DNA from: M3007 sp038203695
GTDB lineage: Bacteria > Bacteroidota > Bacteroidia > Chitinophagales > Saprospiraceae
Assembly (NCBI GenBank): GCA_038203695.1
Contig: JBBRDQ010000143.1
Span: 1-12,993, forward strand
Direction of reading: 5' to 3'
DNA length: 12,993 bases
Made by a program: the position numbers and the translations under genes. The notes under the pieces were generated by a model. It ran no database searches. It was not told the origin of the DNA and saw nothing but the letters and a program-made list of their open reading frames with translations. Shown one piece after another: positions 1 to 5,227 of this stretch. Numbering within the stretch: the first letter of the stretch is position 1; the number at the start of each line of letters is the position of its first letter.

Positions 1-1769
1 TGCATTTCAACAACCGCGTGAGTGAAGGCCCCAAAGCGGAGAAAATACGTTTCAACTCGTTTGGCCTGAAATGGGGGCACCGGCAGGCGGCCAAAGCGCA
101 TCCGACGCGTACGTTCGGCGGTTCCATCAATATTGAAACCAATCGCGACCAGAATCGCAACCGCAATGATTACCAAAGCGTGTATCAAAATACGCTGAGT
201 TCGAATATGACCTATTCGAAGCGTTTTCCCGGTAGACCATACCAGTTTTCGGCTGCGCTGAATCACTCGCAGAATACGCAAACCCGTTTGATGACGATTT
301 CGCTGCCGAACCTGAATTTTACGATGCAGCGTATTTTTCCATTTAAACGAAAACTCCAGGAGGGCGCGGAACGCTGGTATGAAAAAATTTCGCTCACGTA
401 TAACTCGCAGCTGCAGAACACGTTCAACGCCGTGGATACGACCCTGTTTTCCCGCAAGACCCTGGAAACTTCGCGCGCGGGCGTACGGCACCAGGCCAAT
501 ACGGATTACAATTTTAAACTGTTCAAATACCTCAATATAGCCCCCAGTATTTCTTATGAAGAAAACTGGTATCCGTACACGGTCGAGAAAAAACTCCTGC
601 CGACGCGGCTCGCCTACGACAGTGTTTTTCAACGCGAAGGGACGAGCGAAACTTTTGTGGGTCTGGCTGTTGATTCGCTGCGTTCCAGATTCAACCAGGA
701 TACCACCATTCGCAATTGGGGCTTCAGTGCTTACCGCACCTTTCGCGCCGGACTGTCGGTTAATACGGCGTTATTTCTGACCAAGCAATATAGACACGGC
801 TGGTTTCGCGGTATCCGCCACACCATGAAACCGTCGGCAAGCATCGGTTTTGCGCCCGATTTTACCAATGCGCGCTGGTCGCGGTACTTTGGTACCTATT
901 ACTCGGATAACCGGCCGGGGCGTGGCGTCGATCGCACCTACAGCATTTACGACGACGGCATTTATGGGAGACCGACCTATTCCCCGCAGAGTATGATTCT
1001 CGGTTATTCGATTTCCAATGTACTGGAATTCAAACATTACTCGGCCCGCAAGGACACGGTGTTGCGCAAGCGGATCTTCGACGGGTTGACCTTTTCCGGC
1101 TCGTACAACCTCTCGGCCGACACGCTGAAATGGAGTGATATTAGCACCGGCGGCGTGTTCCGTTTTTTCAAAGGCGTGACCAACCTGAACTGGGACGTCG
1201 CTTTCAGCCCATACATCAATGACGCCCAAGGCCGTGCGATCAATAAGTTTGCGATCAACGAGGAAGGCCGTTTGTTGCGCACCACACGTTTCGGTATTCG
1301 GATTACTTCCAACCTGACCCTCGGGCAGTTGCGCACTATTTTCAGCAAAAAAGACGATGGGGGCACGAAAACTAAAAACACCGCCAAGCCCGACGACCTG
1401 CTGAGTTGGTTTGAAACGTTCCGCGTGAGCCACAACATCGCTTTCGTGCGGCAGTTGCTACCGACTGGATATGGCACGGTAAAAGATACCTTTTTTCTTA
1501 GCCTGAACAATGTCAGCCTCTCCGGTGATATTCCACTGACGGGCAGTTGGAAACTGGGCTTTGGCAATATCGCCTATGATTTTCAGGTGAAACGCATCGT
1601 TTATCCCGATTTGCGCATCATTCGCGACCTGCACTGCTGGGAAATGAGCCTCGGCTGGCAACCTACCCGCGGCACGTATTTGTTTTCGCTCTATGTGAAA
1701 CCGGGCTCCCTGGATTTCCTGAAAATCCCGTATCGAAAGAATAATCTGGACGCGCAGGTGCAGTTTTGA
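1..1769 (+). CDS. lptD: LPS-assembly outer membrane protein LptD, 3' part (5' end outside window)
   Basis: The frame is open from the first full codon at base 3 to the TGA at 1767-1769, giving 588 residues with no natural start, so the gene enters from the left; the GTG at 18 is not taken as the start. The protein is rich in alternating aromatic/polar strands typical of a beta-barrel. Its tail (residues RDLHCWEMSLGWQPTRGTY, then SLYVKPGSLDFLKIPYRK) matches, by recall, the conserved C-terminus of Bacteroidota LptD proteins, including the LHCWEM segment. LptD is the outer membrane translocon that inserts lipopolysaccharide or lipooligosaccharide, working with the periplasmic Lpt bridge. The missing N-terminus should hold the signal peptide and the periplasmic OstA-like domain, since family members are usually much longer than this fragment. 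The gene ends 16 bases before a hairpin shared with the convergent tRNA-Glu unit. The family call is firm; the LptD function is inferred from homology. Confidence 0.85.
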   Translation, partial: HFNNRVSEGPKAEKIRFNSFGLKWGHRQAAKAHPTRTFGGSINIETNRDQNRNRNDYQSVYQNTLSSNMTYSKRFPGRPYQFSAALNHSQNTQTRLMTISLPNLNFTMQRIFPFKRKLQEGAERWYEKISLTYNSQLQNTFNAVDTTLFSRKTLETSRAGVRHQANTDYNFKLFKYLNIAPSISYEENWYPYTVEKKLLPTRLAYDSVFQREGTSETFVGLAVDSLRSRFNQDTTIRNWGFSAYRTFRAGLSVNTALFLTKQYRHGWFRGIRHTMKPSASIGFAPDFTNARWSRYFGTYYSDNRPGRGVDRTYSIYDDGIYGRPTYSPQSMILGYSISNVLEFKHYSARKDTVLRKRIFDGLTFSGSYNLSADTLKWSDISTGGVFRFFKGVTNLNWDVAFSPYINDAQGRAINKFAINEEGRLLRTTRFGIRITSNLTLGQLRTIFSKKDDGGTKTKNTAKPDDLLSWFETFRVSHNIAFVRQLLPTGYGTVKDTFFLSLNNVSLSGDIPLTGSWKLGFGNIAYDFQVKRIVYPDLRIIRDLHCWEMSLGWQPTRGTYLFSLYVKPGSLDFLKIPYRKNNLDAQVQF

Positions 1770-1775
1770 GGGCTA

Positions 1776-1808
1776 AAAAGGAAAAAGCCGCCTCGGTCTG
1801 AAGCGGCT
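1776..1808 (-). terminator. Rho-independent terminator of the tRNA-Glu unit
   Basis: Read on the minus strand, a 9-bp stem (AGCCGCTTC / GAGGCGGCT, one G-U pair) with the 5-base loop AGACC spans 1808-1786. It is followed directly by TTTTCCTTTTT (1786-1776). It begins 5 bases past the tRNA 3' end. On the plus strand the same stem has a C-A mismatch and only a short T run, so it should work better for the tRNA than for lptD, although it may slow transcription from both sides. Confidence 0.8.
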
Positions 1809-1813
1809 CTTTG

Positions 1814-1885
1814 TAGCCCGTACGGGAGTCGAACCCGTCTTACAGGAATGAAAAACCTGCGTCCTAACCGATAGACGAACGGGCC
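1814..1885 (-). tRNA. tRNA-Glu (anticodon UUC)
   Basis: The minus strand folds into a 72-nt cloverleaf. The acceptor stem is GGCCCGT (1885-1879) with ACGGGCT (1821-1815), closed by a G-U first pair, and the discriminator is A at 1814. The anticodon loop is TTTTCAT (1854-1848) with anticodon TTC at 1852-1850. The T arm is ACGGG-TTCGACT-CCCGT (1838-1822) and the variable region has 4 nt. CCA is not encoded (the next bases are CAA), so the end must be added by CCA-adding enzyme. The anticodon stem CAGGT/TCCTG has a U-U mismatch at its last pair (positions 31-39). The gene has its own promoter and terminator and stands alone between converging lptD and the upstream minus-strand gene pair. Confidence 0.97.
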
Positions 1886-1902
1886 ATCTGTCGAAAGAGC
1901 CG

Positions 1903-1934
1903 CAAAGATACAGCCACTTAGATTTTATTTCCAA
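1903..1934 (-). promoter_or_regulatory. Promoter of tRNA-Glu, Bacteroidota type
   Basis: On the minus strand there is a TTG (1934-1932), then 21 bases, then TATCTTTG (1910-1903), a full match to the Bacteroidota -7 consensus TAnnTTTG, with the -33 TTG at an accepted spacing. The tRNA 5' end lies 18 bases downstream of the -7 box, leaving a short leader for RNase P to remove. This is the best promoter in the window. Confidence 0.8.
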
Positions 1935-1943
1935 GCCAGCACT

Positions 1944-1971
1944 AAAGTTTTTTCAAAAAAAGTTTTTTCAA
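1944..1971. repeat. Short direct repeat at the 3' end of the decarboxylase gene
   Basis: AAAGTTTTTTCAA occurs twice (1944-1956 and 1959-1971) with a 15-bp period. The second copy covers the decarboxylase stop codon (TGA, 1970-1968 on the minus strand). On the minus strand this gives A- and T-runs just after the stop, which can form only a weak hairpin. A role in transcript ending is possible, but this may be chance low-complexity sequence. Confidence 0.4.
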
Positions 1972-3791
1972 CCAAACTTATAGCCTTCTAGCAAGGTGCG
2001 CACGCGTTGTTGCACAGTAGGGTCGGGGACCAGTTCCGGTGCATGGTGTGGCTTCTTGCGCGCGTCGATGACGAGCGGTCCGCGGCAGCCCCAATGTTTG
2101 TGCTCGGTGGCCGATTGTACACCGTAGATATCGTGACTGGGATTGGCGCGGGTAAAAGTCACCCAGACGAAATTGTTGAGCGTAGCGGCCGTGAACGCAC
2201 TGTCGTCTACCAGCAGAATGAGCGGAATATGCGCCAGGTCGAAACGCTCCAGCCATTGACAGAGGTTTTCGGCTTGCTGACTGGCCGTTTGCATATATTC
2301 AAACTTCGGCGCTTTGATTGCCAGTACCCCCGGCAGGCAAAAAACTGGCGCGCTGAAATCGGGCGGCAAACTAAAGTTTTCGGGTAGGGTAGTGGTGAGG
2401 GTGCGCCGGACATCGCCGCGACAAGCGACGACGACTTTAGATCCTTCGTTCCAGCCGGAGCCGGAATAATCCAGCGTGTCAATGGTGGTGCGGGTATGAA
2501 AATGCAGGTCGCGGGTCCAGTCCACCCGGCTGAGCAGGTGTTTGAAAAATTGCGCCATGTCGTGCGTATCCAGCGCAGGGTCGTCATCGCTGGCCGCAAT
2601 GAATAAAAACTTGGCTAAGGATGTTTGCCCGGAACCCAGAATGCGGTTGGCAATGGCCAGAATTTCTTCCGGTACGCGCTCCCGGAACGGCATATAGCGC
2701 TCGTGCCCGATGGCCAACAGCAACGGATGCACGCCGGCTGCATCGACGGCGTGAATTTCTTGCAAACCCGGAAATTCCTGGGCGGCCAGCGGGGCCACCA
2801 GTTCATGGATCAGCCAGCCAAAACTACTGTCTTCCATCGGCGGACGGCCCACGACGCTAAAATGCCAGAGCGGATTTTTGCGGTGGTACACTTTGTGCAC
2901 TTTCATCACCGGAAAATCGTGGGTCAAGGAGTAGTAACCCAAATGATCGCCAAACGGTCCTTCCGGTTTTTTGACATTTTTCAGAATTTCACCGGTAATT
3001 ACAAAATCGGCATCGCTGCTCAGCATGTGTCCATCGCGACGGGTATACCGAAAACGCCGACCGGCCAGCATACCGGCAAAGGTGAGTTCGCTGAGTCCCT
3101 CCGGCAGCGGCATGATGGCTGAAAACGCATGACTTGGCAGTCCACCCACGAAAATACTGCACCGGAACGGTTCGTTGCGCTGGTTGTATTTGGTGTGGTG
3201 TACGCCGATACCCCGGTGCAATTGGTAGTGCAAACCTATTTCTTCATTGGGAATATACTGATTGCCAGATAGTTGGATGCGATACATGCCCAGGTTGGAC
3301 TGCATCACCCGGTTGAGCGTATCAGGGTCCTCCGTGTATACCTGCGGCATGGTGATAAACGCGCCGCCATCCATCTGCCAACTTTTTATCTGCGGCAATT
3401 GATCGATGGTCGTCGTTCCATACGTAACGGGTGCTCCAAAGACACTCTGCATGGGCAAAGCCGACAGGGCGGTAAAAGGAGCGCCCAGGTACCGCGAAGG
3501 TTTGCGCAACAGGCGCGTGGGATCCTGTTTGAGTTCGATGACGCGTTTGACGGCGTCCAGGGTATGGCGAAACAGCCAGGCGGTTTGTTTGAAAGTACCG
3601 TAGATATTACTGACCGCCTGAAACGGGCTGCCTTTCACCCGTTCGAATAAAATGGCCGGCCCCTGCTGTTCGAAGACCTGGCGGTGAATTTCAGCGATTT
3701 CAAGATTCGGGTCGACTTCTTCTTTGATACGCAGCAACATGCCGTTTCGCTCCAAATCGGTTACGGCATCGCGTAGACTGTGGTAGGCCAT
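1968..3791 (-). CDS. UbiD-family (prenylated-FMN-dependent) aromatic acid decarboxylase
   Basis: A 607-residue protein with UbiD hallmarks. N166 and R171 sit in SNLGMYRIQ, LHRG lies at 191-194, E235 in PEGLSE, and the active-site string PEGPFGDHLGYYS has E277 and D282. The Asp corresponds to the E. coli UbiD proton donor, and N166 and E235 to its metal ligands (recalled from the family). Such enzymes reversibly decarboxylate aromatic or unsaturated acids using prenylated FMN made by UbiX; no UbiX is in the window. In Bacteroidota, which use menaquinone, a quinone-pathway role is a guess and the substrate is not shown. The start is the ATG at 3791 because MAYHSLRDAVTDLE fits the family N-terminus. 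A GTG at 3848 would add 19 unlikely residues (MNSEQCCGNRVF...). The gene lies 88 bp after miaE with no clear promoter between, so co-transcription is likely. Confidence 0.88.
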   Translation of the reverse strand: MAYHSLRDAVTDLERNGMLLRIKEEVDPNLEIAEIHRQVFEQQGPAILFERVKGSPFQAVSNIYGTFKQTAWLFRHTLDAVKRVIELKQDPTRLLRKPSRYLGAPFTALSALPMQSVFGAPVTYGTTTIDQLPQIKSWQMDGGAFITMPQVYTEDPDTLNRVMQSNLGMYRIQLSGNQYIPNEEIGLHYQLHRGIGVHHTKYNQRNEPFRCSIFVGGLPSHAFSAIMPLPEGLSELTFAGMLAGRRFRYTRRDGHMLSSDADFVITGEILKNVKKPEGPFGDHLGYYSLTHDFPVMKVHKVYHRKNPLWHFSVVGRPPMEDSSFGWLIHELVAPLAAQEFPGLQEIHAVDAAGVHPLLLAIGHERYMPFRERVPEEILAIANRILGSGQTSLAKFLFIAASDDDPALDTHDMAQFFKHLLSRVDWTRDLHFHTRTTIDTLDYSGSGWNEGSKVVVACRGDVRRTLTTTLPENFSLPPDFSAPVFCLPGVLAIKAPKFEYMQTASQQAENLCQWLERFDLAHIPLILLVDDSAFTAATLNNFVWVTFTRANPSHDIYGVQSATEHKHWGCRGPLVIDARKKPHHAPELVPDPTVQQRVRTLLEGYKFG

Positions 3792-3879
3792 CGTTTTTAG
3801 TAGTTTAGGCGTAAAAACACGGTTGCCACAACATTGTTCGGAATTCACGCATCACCCTTCACTTTCCATTCTTCCCTTC

Positions 3880-4485
3880 CTAATGCATCCGGTCTCCCCT
3901 CGGTTGCAGCGCCTGCATGATGCCGGCTTCGTACTGCAAATATTCCAGCCAGCGCCCCCGGCTGACTTCCTTGCCAAAATACAACTCCGCCAGATCGAGA
4001 AATAAGCGGTAATGTTCGGCTTCGGCGACCATAAACTTATGGTACCAAACGCGCAGCGCTTCGTCGGAGCAGTAGAGCGAAAGCAAGCGGAACCGCTCAC
4101 AACTGCGCGCCTCGATCAGCGCAAAATGCAACAGGCGTTCGAACAGCATTTCGTCGCGATTAAGGCCCTTCGGGCGAAACACCAGTAACTGGTTGACGTA
4201 TTCGTCCTTGCGCTGGCGACCCAGCGGCAGGTCGCGTTTTTTTAATTCGGCCAGCACCATGCGAAAATGGCCCCATTCCTCGGTCACGATGGGCGCGAGT
4301 GCTTCCACCATATCTGGGCGATCGGGGTACGCCTGGATCAGGGAGATGCAGGCGGAGGCGGCTTTTTGTTCGCAATAAGCGTGGTCGGTGAGGATTTCGG
4401 CGAGTTCCATTTCGGCCAGATTGACCCAGCGCGGGTCGGTTGGCAACTTGAGGCCGAGTTTTGTATTTTGTTGTAGCGATTCCAT
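3880..4485 (-). CDS. miaE: tRNA-(ms2io6A)-hydroxylase MiaE-like diiron protein
   Basis: A 201-residue all-helical ferritin-like protein. The diiron ligand pattern is visible: E39 (HAYCEQKAA), E70 and H73 (EEWGH, an ExxH), E125 (EARSCERF), and E155 and H158 (EAEH, the second ExxH). MiaE hydroxylates the isopentenyl side chain of ms2i6A at position 37 of tRNAs that read codons beginning with U, using O2. The length is close to that of the bacterial family. The ATG at 4485 lies inside a 15-bp inverted repeat shared with the divergent methyltransferase gene and sits 4 bases after a perfect TAATTTTG -7 box, so the transcript may be leaderless. An ATG at 4512 in the same frame hits a stop after five codons, which supports 4485. 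The decarboxylase gene follows on the same strand. The family call is strong; the exact tRNA product in this organism is inferred. Confidence 0.88.
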   Translation of the reverse strand: MESLQQNTKLGLKLPTDPRWVNLAEMELAEILTDHAYCEQKAASACISLIQAYPDRPDMVEALAPIVTEEWGHFRMVLAELKKRDLPLGRQRKDEYVNQLLVFRPKGLNRDEMLFERLLHFALIEARSCERFRLLSLYCSDEALRVWYHKFMVAEAEHYRLFLDLAELYFGKEVSRGRWLEYLQYEAGIMQALQPRGDRMH

Positions 4486-4489
4486 GGCG

Positions 4490-4497
4490 CAAAATTA
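4490..4497 (-). promoter_or_regulatory. -7 box candidate for miaE
   Basis: TAATTTTG on the minus strand matches TAnnTTTG fully and ends 4 bases before the miaE ATG. Only a weak -33 candidate is present (TTAG at 4523-4520, 22-base spacing). If used, transcription would begin at or beside the start codon, giving a leaderless message. Confidence 0.5.
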
Positions 4498-4498
4498 C

Positions 4499-4506
4499 GA
4501 TTTTTG
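4499..4506 (+). promoter_or_regulatory. -7 box candidate for the SpoU methyltransferase
   Basis: GATTTTTG differs from TAnnTTTG only at the first base. It ends 4 bases before the ATG at 4511, mirroring the miaE box on the other strand. Upstream TTTGTTG (4467-4473) is about 25 bases away, somewhat far for a -33 element. Confidence 0.4.
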
Positions 4507-4510
4507 CGCC

Positions 4511-5044
4511 ATGGAAAAACTAAGCATGTCGGCTTTGAATCGGCTGACCGTCGAAAATTTTAAGGCACGGGAGAAATTCCCCCTTGTATTGATATTAGAT
4601 AACATCCGCTCCGGGCTGAATATCGGCTCGGTTTTCCGCACCGCCGATGCCTTTGCCATCGAAAAAGTAGTGTTGTGCGGCATTACGGCGCAGCCGCCCC
4701 ACCGTGAAATATTAAAAACGGCGCTGGGCAGTACGGAATCGGTGCAGTGGGAATATTTCCAGGAAACGACCGAAGCCGTCCGCCTTTTACGGCAGACGGG
4801 GTATCAGGTCTTGGCGATCGAACAAACCACGCCCAAAACCTGGCTGCAAGATTTTGCCATCGCCAAAGCGCAAAAATATGCCTTTGTGCTAGGCAATGAA
4901 GTGGACGGTGTGGACGCCGCCGTATTGGCCTTGTGCGATGGAACGCTGGAAATCCCGCAGTTCGGGACCAAACATTCGCTCAATGTGGCGGTGGCAGCGG
5001 GCATCGTAGTATGGGAAATGGTGCGTCGAATAGCGGTTGATTGA
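4511..5044 (+). CDS. SpoU/TrmH-family RNA 2'-O-methyltransferase
   Basis: A 177-residue SPOUT enzyme with all three family motifs. Motif 1 is LDNIRSGLNIGSVFRTADA (N31, R43), motif 2 is FVLGNEVDGV (N129, E130), and motif 3 is IPQFGTKHSLNVAVAAGI (S156, N158). The C-terminal trefoil-knot motifs bind S-adenosylmethionine, and the family methylates ribose 2'-OH groups in tRNA or rRNA. The protein has no N-terminal RNA-binding extension, so it resembles compact TrmL/TrmH-like members; the target nucleotide cannot be told. The ATG at 4511 is chosen because MEKLSMSALNRLT fits related N-termini and lies just after a -7-like box. The in-frame ATG at 4484 would add nine residues (MAQNYDFCA), and the frame is open still further upstream across miaE. 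The start is 25 bp from the miaE start on the opposite strand. Confidence 0.88.
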   Translation: MEKLSMSALNRLTVENFKAREKFPLVLILDNIRSGLNIGSVFRTADAFAIEKVVLCGITAQPPHREILKTALGSTESVQWEYFQETTEAVRLLRQTGYQVLAIEQTTPKTWLQDFAIAKAQKYAFVLGNEVDGVDAAVLALCDGTLEIPQFGTKHSLNVAVAAGIVVWEMVRRIAVD

Positions 5045-5111
5045 GCTGTTTAATGGACAAACACACGGGTATAATAAGATAAATTTCAATCACTGCGCGC
5101 AAAATATAACC

Positions 5112-5131
5112 AGATATTTACAAAAATATCT
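5112..5131. repeat. AT-rich 8-bp inverted repeat downstream of the methyltransferase gene
   Basis: AGATATTT (5112-5119) and AAATATCT (5124-5131) are perfect reverse complements around ACAA. The stem has no GC core and no T run after it, so it is a poor intrinsic terminator. It lies about 40 bp upstream of the receptor gene's -7 box and could equally be a binding site. Confidence 0.4.
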
Positions 5132-5145
5132 TCCGCTGTTCTACA

Positions 5146-5175
5146 TTTACGCTATCCTATTCTGGACTATTTTTG
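5146..5175 (+). promoter_or_regulatory. Promoter candidate for the TonB-dependent receptor
   Basis: TATTTTTG (5168-5175) matches the TAnnTTTG -7 box fully, and TTTA (5146-5149) lies 18 bases upstream as an imperfect -33 element. Transcription from here would leave a leader of roughly 45-50 nt before the ATG at 5228. The surrounding sequence is very AT-rich, so a chance match is possible. Confidence 0.45.
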
Positions 5176-5198
5176 ATAATCAAAATTTCTTTGATTAT
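5176..5198. repeat. 9-bp inverted repeat in the leader of the receptor gene
   Basis: ATAATCAAA (5176-5184) and TTTGATTAT (5190-5198) are perfect reverse complements with a 5-base spacer. The repeat starts one base after the proposed -7 box, so it overlaps the predicted transcription start. That position suits a repressor site or a 5' mRNA hairpin. Confidence 0.45.
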
Positions 5199-5227
5199 AA
5201 TTTTCAATCACCCAAATCTTTATTCGT

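Larger units (their letters stand above)
4480..4516. repeat. Perfect 15-bp inverted repeat spanning two divergent start codons
   Basis: TTCCATGGCGCAAAA (4480-4494) is the exact reverse complement of TTTTGCGCCATGGAA (4502-4516), with the 7-base centre TTACGAT. Each arm contains one real start codon: the miaE ATG at 4485-4483 on the minus strand and the methyltransferase ATG at 4511-4513 on the plus strand. Both genes therefore begin with the same TTTTGCGCC-ATG-GAA context. It may be a two-fold operator for a dimeric regulator, an mRNA hairpin hiding start codons if transcription starts upstream, or the trace of an inverted duplication. Confidence 0.9.

Noticed and set aside
771..1567. Minus-strand open frames of 220 and 176 codons (771-1433 and 1037-1567) opposite lptD
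   Set aside because: They show no recognisable family features, overlap each other and lie antisense to a clearly conserved barrel protein, so they are by-products of its codon usage.
3792..3848. GTG start at 3848 for the UbiD-family decarboxylase
   Set aside because: The extra 19 residues do not look like the family, whose members begin close to MAYHSLRDAV at 3791.
4388..4510. Upstream extension of the SpoU methyltransferase frame (starts at 4388 or 4484)
   Set aside because: Translation from 4388 would read antisense through miaE and adds residues unlike the family. The ATG at 4511 fits related N-termini and the -7-like box. The 4484 start remains a minor alternative.
5112..5131. AT-rich hairpin considered as an intrinsic terminator for the methyltransferase gene
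   Set aside because: It has no GC pairs at the base beyond one, no T-tract after the stem, and lies 67 bases past the stop codon; it was kept only as an inverted repeat.
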